DNA of 64,000 bases, taken from contig JAWXTY010000007.1 in the NCBI GenBank assembly GCA_044433115.1, positions 6,051-70,050 on the forward strand, given 5' to 3'. The DNA comes from CAKUIA01 sp044433115. GTDB taxonomy: Bacteria; Verrucomicrobiota; Verrucomicrobiia; Opitutales; Intestinicryptomonadaceae. A model generated the notes under the pieces. The model searched no databases. It was not told the origin of the DNA and saw only the letters and a program-made list of their open reading frames with translations. The translations under genes and the position numbers were made by a program. Of this stretch, positions 45,066 through 52,896 are shown in pieces (positions within the stretch are counted from its first letter, which is position 1; the number at the start of each line of letters is the position of its first letter).

Positions 45066-45262
45066 ACAATGGTGCCAAGTGCCTCACTTGCTCGGGGTGC
45101 AGGGGCGAAGCTAGCCCCGTAACGGCACGGGAACCATTGTTGTGATTCTCGCTGTTGCAACACACAGATTTGCTAAAGCAAATTCTTCCTTTTTCGTGCA
45201 TCGTCAAGAGGGTGTTAACAACTCGTTCACGCCCTGCAATCTGTACAGCTTTGCAACAGCGA
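45066..45262. other. Nested-hairpin element, higher G+C than its surroundings
   Basis: The first unit is closed by ACAATGGTGCC with GGCAC and ACCATTGT, and contains CAAGTG/CACTTG and GGGGC/GCCCC hairpins. The second unit is closed by a perfect 12-bp TCGCTGTTGCAA/TTGCAACAGCGA stem with CAGATT/AATCTG next and two inner hairpins. There is no ORF of note. It looks like a structured RNA or recombination site, unidentified. Confidence 0.55.
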
Positions 45263-45281
45263 CTTAAAATCTCGCCCGAGA

Positions 45282-45322
45282 CCTAAGCTCCCTAAGCTCC
45301 CTAAGCTCCCTAAGCTCCCTAA
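45282..45322. repeat. 9-bp tandem repeat
   Basis: The unit CTAAGCTCC repeats four times and starts a fifth, with a strict period of nine bases. It ends 12 bp before the -35 element of the HIT gene. Confidence 0.8.
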
Positions 45323-45333
45323 CTGAAAAAGGC

Positions 45334-45363
45334 TTGACAATGGGATATGGTGTTTGCTTTAAT
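45334..45363 (+). promoter_or_regulatory. Predicted promoter of the HIT-protein gene
   Basis: TTGACA at 45334-45339, 18-bp spacer, TTTAAT at 45358-45363. The start codon at 45371 is only about 8 bp further, so the mRNA may be leaderless or nearly so. It rules out the ATG at 45347. Confidence 0.6.
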
Positions 45364-45370
45364 GTTATTT

Positions 45371-45853
45371 ATGGAAAATTTACATTCATACTGGAGGATG
45401 CCATATATAGAAGCACCTAAAAAGGGCGAAGGCAAAGAGAACCCATTTATAGAAATTCCAAAAGCTAAAGACCCAAAGAGTGTGCATTTGGTGTATAAGG
45501 GTGAGTATGCGTATATAGTTATGAATAAGTTTCCGTATAACTGTGGGCATTTGTTGGTAGTGCCATTGAGGCAAGTTGCCCAGATGTCAGAGTTGACAGC
45601 CCAAGAGAGGGTTGAATATTTCGATTTAATAATAAAAGCTCAAGATATACTTACAAAGGCAATCAAGCCAGATGCTTTTAATGTAGGGTTTAATTTAGGG
45701 GCGAAAGCAGGTGCGGGTATACCGAGCCATCTACACTGTCATATAGTGCCAAGGTGGGACGGCGATACTAATTTTATGCCTGTCATATCTAATACGAAAG
45801 TTTTGCCAGAGGCGATGGATACCCTTTGGGAAAAACTTATAGCAAGCATATAA
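45371..45853 (+). CDS. HIT-family nucleotide-binding hydrolase
   Basis: 160 residues from the ATG at 45371 (MENLHSYWRMPYI), which aligns with the WxPWRMxYI start of the family. An ATG eight codons upstream lies inside the promoter. The catalytic triad His-x-His-x-His is HLHCHIVPRW. NKFPYNCGHLLVVPLRQVA is the substrate pocket strand. Members hydrolyse AMP-lysine, diadenosine polyphosphates and similar adenylates. phoH follows after 12 bp. Confidence 0.9.
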   Translation: MENLHSYWRMPYIEAPKKGEGKENPFIEIPKAKDPKSVHLVYKGEYAYIVMNKFPYNCGHLLVVPLRQVAQMSELTAQERVEYFDLIIKAQDILTKAIKPDAFNVGFNLGAKAGAGIPSHLHCHIVPRWDGDTNFMPVISNTKVLPEAMDTLWEKLIASI

Positions 45854-45865
45854 GGAGTAAAAATT

Positions 45866-46840
45866 ATGGCAGAAAAAACGATAACATTTCAAACTTCACG
45901 TTTCTTATCTGAGCTTTATTGTAACAAGCAAGAGAACTTGGATTTAGCTCAAGACAAGTTGAATGTGAGCCTTAGCACTAGAGACGACTGGTTGAAAATC
46001 GAGGCAGACGACGAGAGTAATATAGAGCTTTGTAGCAGATTTTTTGCTGTGCTTGCCTTGGGTAAGAAGCAGGGATTGAGTGTCAATGATAGCGATTTTA
46101 GGTCTATGCTAGAAAAGGCTATAAGTGGTAGAATGGCAGACTTAGAAGATTTATTTAAGAACCCATTGGTAATTAATTTAAAGAAGAGAAGCATAGTTCC
46201 TAAAAATATAAATCAAAAGCGTTATATACAAAATATAGAGAAGAACGACGTTGTAATAGGGGTGGGCCCTGCTGGGACTGGCAAGACTTACTTGGCAGTA
46301 GCTTGTGCATTGAAGTATTTGCAAGAAAAGAAGATAGCTAAGATTATATTGACTAGACCTGCTGTTGAAGCTGGCGAAGCTCTAGGCTTTTTACCAGGGG
46401 ATTTGCAAGAGAAGTTAGACCCATATTTGCGTCCACTATACGATGCGATGTATGATATGCTAGGCTCTGAAGAGACAGCTAGATTAATGGAAAGGCAAGT
46501 TATAGAGATTGCTCCACTAGCATATATGAGAGGTAGGACATTGGCGAATGCTTATATAATTTTAGACGAGGCTCAAAACACGACTATGGAACAGATGTTG
46601 ATGTTTTTGACTAGACTTGGTGAAAATTCAAGAATGATAGTAACAGGCGATATTACGCAGATAGACTTGCCTAAGAACAAGAAGTCAGGGCTAAAGGGAG
46701 CTACTGAGACTTTGAATAATATAAAAGGCATTGAAGTTTTCAAATTTGAAGGCACAGATGTAGTAAGACACCCACTCGTAACAAAAATAATCCAAGCGTA
46801 CGAGGCTAAGGGTAAAGATTTATGGCAACGCAATGACTAG
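45866..46840 (+). CDS. PhoH-like ATPase (YbeZ type)
   Basis: 324 residues. An N-terminal RNA-binding-like region (about residues 20-100) precedes the PhoH core: Walker A GVGPAGTGKTYLAVA and Walker B YIILDEAQNTTMEQ, with TRLGENSRMIVTGDITQID later. The family is usually next to ybeY and helps rRNA processing. A Shine-Dalgarno AAGGAG is 8 nt before the ATG, overlapping the HIT stop. The next gene overlaps its end by 8 bases. Confidence 0.94.
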   Translation: MAEKTITFQTSRFLSELYCNKQENLDLAQDKLNVSLSTRDDWLKIEADDESNIELCSRFFAVLALGKKQGLSVNDSDFRSMLEKAISGRMADLEDLFKNPLVINLKKRSIVPKNINQKRYIQNIEKNDVVIGVGPAGTGKTYLAVACALKYLQEKKIAKIILTRPAVEAGEALGFLPGDLQEKLDPYLRPLYDAMYDMLGSEETARLMERQVIEIAPLAYMRGRTLANAYIILDEAQNTTMEQMLMFLTRLGENSRMIVTGDITQIDLPKNKKSGLKGATETLNNIKGIEVFKFEGTDVVRHPLVTKIIQAYEAKGKDLWQRND

Positions 46841-49124
46841 AAAAGACTCCACAAAAAAGAGATTTCAAGCTATAAACGAAGGTCGTAATAAGTTTAGACC
46901 AAAATTATTAATTGGCATAGGGATAATTTTGGGGCTTGCCTTGTTGTGTAATTTTATATGCTTTTTCCATAGTTCACGCACAGACTCGCATTTATTCGTG
47001 GATAGGCTATCTGGCAATACTCAGTTAAATGCTAGTTTTGCCTTTAATTATATTAGTGAAGTTGCGACAAAGTCTCAGCAGAACTTAATGAAGGATATGG
47101 TATTGCCGTCTTATAAGCCAAATGAGGCTAGTGTTGCTAATATAGATAGGGATATAAAGAATTTCATTGATGAGCTTAAAAATATTGAAGCGAAGTATCT
47201 AGCTTTGAGCGATGAGGGTAAATCTAACCCTGAGTTATTTAAAGAGTACGCAAGCGAGCTAAAGGGAAACTCTGTTTTAAATGTCAATAGCACAGACTTA
47301 AAATTGCTTATAACAAAGAGGGGCGACCTTGATATAGACAGCTTTTTTGACAATGCTATAAAGAGGTTTAAGGATATATTAAAAGCAGGTATCTACGAAG
47401 ATGGCGACAAGAATTTTGCTATAACATCGCTGTCGAATTTTAATATGGGAAATAGCACGAGCTTGACTACTACATTTAAAAGTGAGGTCTTAGCTAGTCG
47501 AGAATTGCGTTGGGCTGTGAATACTTTGGGCTTAGAAAATGGTTTGAATAATGTGTTGTTTAACTTGCTTTCGCCTATGTTGCGTCCGAATATTGTATAT
47601 GACGAAGAGACGACTTTAAATAAGAAAAGCGAAGCTAGTGCAAAAGTTGAGCCTATAGAAGTATACGTAAGAGAAGGCGAAGTTTTGTTTGAACCATCTA
47701 TGGAAAAGACTCCTTTAGTTAGAGAAAGACTTGCAGCTTACAGAAAAGAGAGGATAGCAAGGAGTACAAAGGACTATGAATTTTTAGGTAGCCTTAGCGA
47801 CTTTACTATATCTATATTTTTAATATCTGCAGCCACTTTATTTATAATAGTTAGTAAGAACCCAAAGACCAAGAAGAAGCAAACGATTTTTTCTATGCTG
47901 AGCCTATTTTTGATTAATCTAACTATACTAAGGCTAGTAATAGATATGCTAGATAAAACAGATGTAGGAGGTGGAACGCCTTTGCTTTTGATATTTTCTT
48001 ATGCACTGCCAATTTTGATTGCTCCACTTTGCCAAGTATTGATAGTTGGAGCGTATACTGGATTTATAATGTCTTTGTTGCTAAGTGCATTTTCAACTAT
48101 AATGCTAAACGGGAGCATAGAATATTTTGTAATAGTATTCGTGTCGTCATTGATTACTATATATTATTGCGAAAATGCAAAATCACGTTCTCGAATAATG
48201 ACAGGGGGAGCGTTTTGTGGGCTTGCCCTTGCCTTTGGGTGCTTACTAACAGGTTTTGTTTCGCAAATGCCTATGGATATATTGCTAAGCCAAAGTATAA
48301 CTGCATTTAGCTCTGCCCTATTTTGCTCTTTATTGGTTATATTAGTATTACCTTTAGTAGAGAGAGCATTTAACACTTGTTCTAATATAACATTATTCGA
48401 GCTTACTGACTTTAATCATAATGTCTTATATAGACTACAACTAGCAGCTCCAGGCACTTTTCATCACGCTATAATGGTTGCCCAACTCGCAGAAAGTGCA
48501 GCAAAGGACATAAAAGTAAACGACTTGCTATGTAGAGTTGGGGCTTTATATCACGATGTAGGAAAAATTGCTAAACCTGAATTTTTTACTGAAAATCAAA
48601 GAGATATGGGTAACCCTCACGATAGCAAAAGCCCTTCGATGTCGGCTCTCATAATCAAAAATCACGTTAAAGAAGGTATAGAAATTGCAAAGATGGCAAA
48701 GTTGCCAAAGGTTATTGTAGATATGATTTCTGAGCATCACGGCACAACTTTAATACAATATTTCCACGACAAGGCAAAGAAGCTAAACGAGGCGAATATC
48801 AAAGAGCAAGGCGAAAATTTTGTCCCTCACGATGTAGAAGAAAGCACTTATAGATACGACGAGCAAAAGCCAAGCACTGCAGAGTCTACTATACTTATGC
48901 TCGCTGACTCTTGTGAAGCTGCCTCAAGGTCGCTAAAAAAGATTTCACCTCAATCCACTGAAGATCTTATATCTAAGATAATTAATGCAAAAATGGCTGA
49001 TGGTCAATTAGATAATTCACCTGTAACTGCAAAGCAATTAAGCATTATAAAGGCATCTTTTGTTAAGACAATTTTAAATATAAACCACACAAGGGTTGCT
49101 TACCCTGACGATAAAAAGGAATAG
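46833..49124 (+). CDS. 7TM-HD phosphodiesterase (PgpH-type c-di-AMP hydrolase family)
   Basis: 763 residues. After one N-terminal helix comes an extracytoplasmic domain (about 50-320), then a 7-helix membrane domain (about 325-510) and a C-terminal HD domain: HHAIMVAQLAESAAKD, LYHDVGKIAKPEFF and SEHHGTTLIQYF hold the metal-binding His/Asp set. PgpH in Firmicutes hydrolyses c-di-AMP. It overlaps phoH by 8 bp, the usual order phoH-pgpH-ybeY, but ybeY is missing and lpxD follows after a family B repeat. Confidence 0.92.
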   Translation: MTRKDSTKKRFQAINEGRNKFRPKLLIGIGIILGLALLCNFICFFHSSRTDSHLFVDRLSGNTQLNASFAFNYISEVATKSQQNLMKDMVLPSYKPNEASVANIDRDIKNFIDELKNIEAKYLALSDEGKSNPELFKEYASELKGNSVLNVNSTDLKLLITKRGDLDIDSFFDNAIKRFKDILKAGIYEDGDKNFAITSLSNFNMGNSTSLTTTFKSEVLASRELRWAVNTLGLENGLNNVLFNLLSPMLRPNIVYDEETTLNKKSEASAKVEPIEVYVREGEVLFEPSMEKTPLVRERLAAYRKERIARSTKDYEFLGSLSDFTISIFLISAATLFIIVSKNPKTKKKQTIFSMLSLFLINLTILRLVIDMLDKTDVGGGTPLLLIFSYALPILIAPLCQVLIVGAYTGFIMSLLLSAFSTIMLNGSIEYFVIVFVSSLITIYYCENAKSRSRIMTGGAFCGLALAFGCLLTGFVSQMPMDILLSQSITAFSSALFCSLLVILVLPLVERAFNTCSNITLFELTDFNHNVLYRLQLAAPGTFHHAIMVAQLAESAAKDIKVNDLLCRVGALYHDVGKIAKPEFFTENQRDMGNPHDSKSPSMSALIIKNHVKEGIEIAKMAKLPKVIVDMISEHHGTTLIQYFHDKAKKLNEANIKEQGENFVPHDVEESTYRYDEQKPSTAESTILMLADSCEAASRSLKKISPQSTEDLISKIINAKMADGQLDNSPVTAKQLSIIKASFVKTILNINHTRVAYPDDKKE

Positions 49125-49413
49125 GTGAGTTCTTGAAATTGGCAATTAGCTATTTTTAAGGCTACAACCGCAAGGGCGTAGGAGCATTGCTTTAGCAATG
49201 ACCCTGAGCGTAGCGAATGGGCGAAAAGGGCTTTATAGCCTTGAGTCATTATTTTTAGCGTAATTTTCTTGTTTTTTAAGGCGAATAATGCAATTATCTA
49301 AGGTGAAAACAAGGAAATTCAAGCAAAAATAGGCTAAAAAGAGCAATTGTAGCTTATCTGAGTGCAAAAACAAAGTTTTTGCTTTCTTGAAAAAACCAAT
49401 TTTTAGAACTAAC
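49125..49413. repeat. Family B palindromic element, copy B3
   Basis: 289 bp, fills the gap between the PgpH-type gene and lpxD. The left end GTGAGTTCTTGAAATTGGC and the right end CCAATTTTTAGAACTAACC pair. Internal pairs include GGCAATTAGCTATTTTTA with its complement and AATTTTCTTG/CAAGGAAATT. It holds the 85-bp GGCTACAACCGC...TATAGCC module. The element starts right after the TAG stop. Confidence 0.85.
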
Positions 49414-49423
49414 CAATAATAAA

Positions 49424-50473
49424 ATGAAATTTACAAGCACTCAACTAAAAGAAATTTTTGAATATAGCAAAATCGAAGGCAAAGAAAATGCCGAAATTAC
49501 TTCTATAAATAGCCTCGACTTAGCTACTGAAAACGACCTAAGCTTCTTGGGTAATTCTAAGTATAGCCCACAAGTTCCCAGCACAAAGGCTGGAATTATA
49601 CTATTGCCAGAAAATTATGAAGGCGAAGTCCCAAGCAATGCTTGCATATTTAGAGTAAAAAACCCATCTGTGGAACTTACAAAGTTTTGCGAAGTGCTAG
49701 AAAAGGCACTAAGCCCTCAAACAGAAATGTCTTTTATTCACCCAAGTGCTGTTATAGACCCTACTGCCCAAGTAGACCCAACTGCACACATAGGAGCTTG
49801 TTGCGTGGTTTCAGCAAATGCAAAAATTGGGGCAAATACTTACCTACAAGCTCATAACTACATAGGCTTTGCAGCTGTAATTGGCGATAATTGTAAGCTG
49901 ATGGCTCGCTCTCTTGTTATGGATAGATGCGTGCTAAAAAATAATGTTGCCCTACAAGCTGGAGCTGTAATTGGCTCTGATGGATATGGTTACGAATTTG
50001 TAAATGGCGAACATAAAAAAGTACCCCAAATAGGTATAGTCCTACTTGAAGACAATGTGGAAATCGGTGCAAACACTACTATAGATAGAGCCAGATTCGA
50101 CAAAACTATTATAGGCAAAGGCACAAAAATTGATAACTTAGTTCAAATTGCACACAATGTACAAACAGGACAAGCCTGCCTAATCGTATCTCAAGTTGGC
50201 GTCTCTGGAAGCACAAAAATTGGTAATGGCTGCGTTCTAGGTGGTCAAGTCGGCGTAGCAGGACACTTAACTATAGGCGATGGTGCTATGATTGGTGCTC
50301 AAAGTGGCATAAATGGCAACGTAGACCCAAAATCATACCTAAGAGGCACACCTGCTCAGCCCTATATGAAAATGCAAAAAATTGAAGTATTAACTCGCAA
50401 ACTACCTGACTTATTCAATAGAGTTAAAGACGTAGAAAAAAATCTAGGCATAAATAATAAAACCTTTAAATAA
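49424..50473 (+). CDS. lpxD: UDP-3-O-acylglucosamine N-acyltransferase
   Basis: 349 residues. Residues 100-330 form a left-handed beta helix of hexapeptide repeats: PTAQVDPTAHIGACCVVSAN, with NLVQIAHNVQTGQACLIV including the conserved His. The N-terminal LDLATENDLSFLGN is the uridine-binding domain. It adds the second acyl chain in lipid A synthesis. No lpxC or lpxA is nearby. The gene stands alone after repeat B3. Confidence 0.96.
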   Translation: MKFTSTQLKEIFEYSKIEGKENAEITSINSLDLATENDLSFLGNSKYSPQVPSTKAGIILLPENYEGEVPSNACIFRVKNPSVELTKFCEVLEKALSPQTEMSFIHPSAVIDPTAQVDPTAHIGACCVVSANAKIGANTYLQAHNYIGFAAVIGDNCKLMARSLVMDRCVLKNNVALQAGAVIGSDGYGYEFVNGEHKKVPQIGIVLLEDNVEIGANTTIDRARFDKTIIGKGTKIDNLVQIAHNVQTGQACLIVSQVGVSGSTKIGNGCVLGGQVGVAGHLTIGDGAMIGAQSGINGNVDPKSYLRGTPAQPYMKMQKIEVLTRKLPDLFNRVKDVEKNLGINNKTFK

Positions 50474-50912
50474 ATAGATTTAGATATTGGGGCTTTGCCC
50501 CAAACCCCATTAAGGGCTTAGTTCCCGCCCTTAAAACCTGAAACAAGGCTAGCCTTGACTTTATGTTTGGGTTGATTGGCGTTTGTATATTAGTGTATTT
50601 GCCTTTACGGTTTCGGGAGGCTGCCCGCTTTCCCTTGTATTTAATTTAATTGATTGTTAAATCAATGAAAATTAAATACAAATCCTATCCTCTTGAAAGA
50701 GAAGTATCTCTTTCAAATTAATTACATTTAGGTCTCAAATTTTAGGCTTTGCACTTGAAGGTGCAAAGGAGGGGGTACGTTTTAGGTTTAGGTATGTATT
50801 TTAAAGTCCCAAGTATACGATAATTCTTAAGGACTACTAAAAATTTTGCGGAAAGCAAAATTTTTGTAGGGGCTTCGAATTGCCCTTCAGGCGAGTTCCT
50901 ATATCTTTTTTG
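50474..50912. other. Gene-free composite of hairpin modules
   Basis: Contains family C copy 2, the CTTTGCACTTGAAGGTGCAAAGG module, and the start of a family A4-type left arm (TTTTTGTAGGGGCTTC, about 50865-50881). It also has TTGAAAGAGA/TCTCTTTCAA and GTATTTAATTT/AAATTAAATAC hairpins. No ORF is supported. Confidence 0.7.
50481..50535. repeat. Family C double hairpin, copy 2
   Basis: GGGGCTTTGCCCC hairpin, then TTAAGGGC-ttagttccc-GCCCTTAA. The second stem differs from copy 1 (5781-5837) by a paired change. Confidence 0.75.
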
Positions 50913-50913
50913 G

Positions 50914-51012
50914 GGTGTGAGATTGCTCCTTAGGCAAGGCTTTGGGATTTTGATGAGGGTCGAAGCGTATATTAATACGTGAGAGTCTCAGCAAAAGCCT
51001 GAAACGAAGCAT
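50914..51012. repeat. Family A palindrome, copy A2, right arm incomplete
   Basis: The left arm GGTGTGAGATTGCTCCTTAGG and the core GTATATTAATAC match A3 almost exactly, but the right arm stops after GAAACGAAGCAT and becomes AAAAAGCATTCAGATTGCCC, also seen before A5. Confidence 0.75.
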
Positions 51013-51038
51013 ATAAAAAGCATTCAGATTGCCCACAT

Positions 51039-51070
51039 AAAAATCTCACATCGCTAGAGTGAGATTTTTT
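51039..51070. terminator. Terminator-like hairpin, recurring sequence
   Basis: AAAAATCTCAC/GTGAGATTTTT around ATCGCTAGA, between A2 and A3. Same hairpin as at 5885 and 62089. Confidence 0.7.
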
Positions 51071-51073
51071 GTG

Positions 51074-51202
51074 TTTAGAGGTGTGAGATTGCTCCTTAGG
51101 CAAGGCTTTGGGATTTTGATGAGGGTCGAAGCGTATATTAATACGTGAGAGTCTCAGCAAAAGCCTGAAACGAAGCATAACCCGTAATATCACACCTCTA
51201 AA
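51074..51202. repeat. Family A long palindrome, copy A3
   Basis: 129 bp. The outer arms TTTAGAGGTGTGAGATT and AATATCACACCTCTAAA pair. The core is GGTCGAAGC, GTATATTAATAC and GAGAGTCTC. Its right arm includes the last three codons and TGA stop of the ABC ATPase gene. Confidence 0.85.
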
Positions 51203-51861
51203 CCGTCGACGAGTTTTATTATTCTGTGTGCTATATCTAAGATGCGGTTGTCGTGGGTAACTAGAATTACGCTGACTTTAAATTCTTCGGACATTTTTTT
51301 GATTAGTTCTACAATTTCTCTGCCTGTTTTTTCGTCGAGAGAAGCCGTAGGCTCGTCTGCAAGGATAATGCTAGGTCTGCCAACTAAGGCTCTAGCTATT
51401 GCTACTCTTTGTTTTTGTCCACCAGATAAGTGGCTTGGGTTTTTGTGGGCTTGATTTGCAATAGATACCTTTTCAAGGCTTTCCATTGCTAGTTTTGCAG
51501 AAGATTTTGCGTTATGATTTTCGTCGAAAGCAAGGGGAAGTTGTACATTTTGCAATACATTAATAGAGTCTAGGAGGTGATGACTTTGGAAGATGAAGCC
51601 TATTTTACGTCTAATTTTGCGTAACTGAGCTTGAGAAGCCCCTTGGAGTTTTTCGCCTTGAATTTCGATTTGCCCTTCTTGAATGCTAAGTTGAGCACCA
51701 ATTAGCTTAAGTAGAGTAGTTTTGCCAGAGCCACTGGGCCCAACGATAATGACGATTTGCCCCTCATAGAAATCTAAATTAATTCCATGTAAGACCTCTT
51801 TGATAGACTCGCCTTCTTTATAAGAATGCCTCAAATCTCTAATTTTAATTAAGCTACTCAT
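51190..51861 (-). CDS. ABC transporter ATPase, DevA-like
   Basis: 223 residues from the ATG at 51859-51861 (MSSLIKIRDLRHSY); in-frame ATGs at 51879 and 51912 add residues absent from relatives. Walker A is VGPSGSGKTTLLKLIG, the signature SHLSGGQKQRVAIAR and Walker B ILADEPTA. RKIGFIFQSHHLLDSINVLQ resembles DevA. DevA and LolD-like ATPases power membrane-fusion exporters. It is divergent from devB/devC-like genes with which it probably works. The last residues LEV are coded by repeat A3. Confidence 0.9.
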   Translation of the reverse strand: MSSLIKIRDLRHSYKEGESIKEVLHGINLDFYEGQIVIIVGPSGSGKTTLLKLIGAQLSIQEGQIEIQGEKLQGASQAQLRKIRRKIGFIFQSHHLLDSINVLQNVQLPLAFDENHNAKSSAKLAMESLEKVSIANQAHKNPSHLSGGQKQRVAIARALVGRPSIILADEPTASLDEKTGREIVELIKKMSEEFKVSVILVTHDNRILDIAHRIIKLVDGLEV

Positions 51862-51982
51862 TTTGTCAGAAGTTGTCATAAGAACAAAAAAACGCAAAAA
51901 GAGCAAGTGCATTTTTCATTTATAGCTTAAAGTTTACTAATTTTATTGTAATATTAAAAAAAATCTTAATAATAGTTGGTAT

Positions 51983-52894
51983 ATGAAAAAATTTATAATT
52001 GTCGTTTCAACACTTTTAGCTTCATTAAATATCTATGCAGATGTAGATGCAATTGCTTGTAGGGGTAAGATTTTGCCTGAATATAAAATAGCAAGATTAG
52101 CAGCTTCTACGCCAAATGGCACGCTTGCGATAGTTAAGACTTTAGACGTAGAGAAATCTCAAAAGGTAGAAAAGGGGCAAGTTATAGCAACTCTTGTTGG
52201 TATAGATAAAGCGAAGCTCGACTTGGCTGTAGCAAAGGCAAATCTCGAAAAGGCAGAGCTTTCCGCTAAATTAAATATACTTAAGCAAGGGCAGAACTTA
52301 GCTGACTTACAAGGTACTTACGAGCAGAATAAGAAGATGTTAGCAAAAGGTCCTTCAGCTAGAGAGAGAACACAAATGGAGTATGAGCAAGAGACGCTAG
52401 TGCGTCATATGAAATTTGCAGGTGAAGTTTTAGAAGCTCTTAAATTGACAGAAGAAGCTAATGTAAAAGAGGCAAAGCTTGCTATAGAACAAGCTCAATT
52501 AAATTATGATGATTTTTCAGTTAAAGCTCCGATTGCTGGTACTATTATAGAAATTTACAGCAAAATAGGCGAGGCTCTAAGCCAAGATGGCTTGTGTGAG
52601 CTTGCAAATACTGACTCTATGTATGTTGAAGCAGAAGTATATGAGAGCGACTTAAACAAGATAAAGCTAGGCGATAAAGCTGAGTGTATTAGCCACGCTC
52701 TTGAGAATAAGGCACTAAGTGGCAAGGTTGTAGAAATTTCTAATTACGTAAAAACTAATCACATTTTCAGCAACAATCCAAGTGATTTTACAAATAGTAA
52801 AGTTGTCTTAGTTAAGATTGCTCTTGATAAGCCAGAAGCTGTGCGTAATTTAATATCGTCTCAAGTGAGCGTTAGAATACTTTTAGCTAAGTAA
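51983..52894 (+). CDS. HlyD/DevB-type membrane-fusion protein
   Basis: 303 residues. A signal peptide (FIIVVSTLLASLNIYA) precedes a lipoyl-like half (KVEKGQVIATL), a coiled-coil hairpin (DLAVAKANLEKAELSAKL) and the second half (FSVKAPIAGTIIEIYSKIGE). The family bridges inner-membrane transporters to an outer-membrane channel. devC-like follows two bases later, and the ATPase is on the other strand. No TolC gene is near. Confidence 0.85.
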   Translation: MKKFIIVVSTLLASLNIYADVDAIACRGKILPEYKIARLAASTPNGTLAIVKTLDVEKSQKVEKGQVIATLVGIDKAKLDLAVAKANLEKAELSAKLNILKQGQNLADLQGTYEQNKKMLAKGPSARERTQMEYEQETLVRHMKFAGEVLEALKLTEEANVKEAKLAIEQAQLNYDDFSVKAPIAGTIIEIYSKIGEALSQDGLCELANTDSMYVEAEVYESDLNKIKLGDKAECISHALENKALSGKVVEISNYVKTNHIFSNNPSDFTNSKVVLVKIALDKPEAVRNLISSQVSVRILLAK

Positions 52895-52896
52895 TA

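Noticed and set aside
45066..45262. Integron attC site or tRNA
   Set aside because: No attC core RYYYAAC/GTTRRRY arrangement and no anticodon or T-loop pattern could be placed.
45282..45322. Possible CRISPR array
   Set aside because: The unit is 9 bp with no spacers, and no cas gene is present.
45347..45370. Upstream start for the HIT protein
   Set aside because: It lies between the -35 and -10 elements of the predicted promoter, so it would not be in the mRNA.
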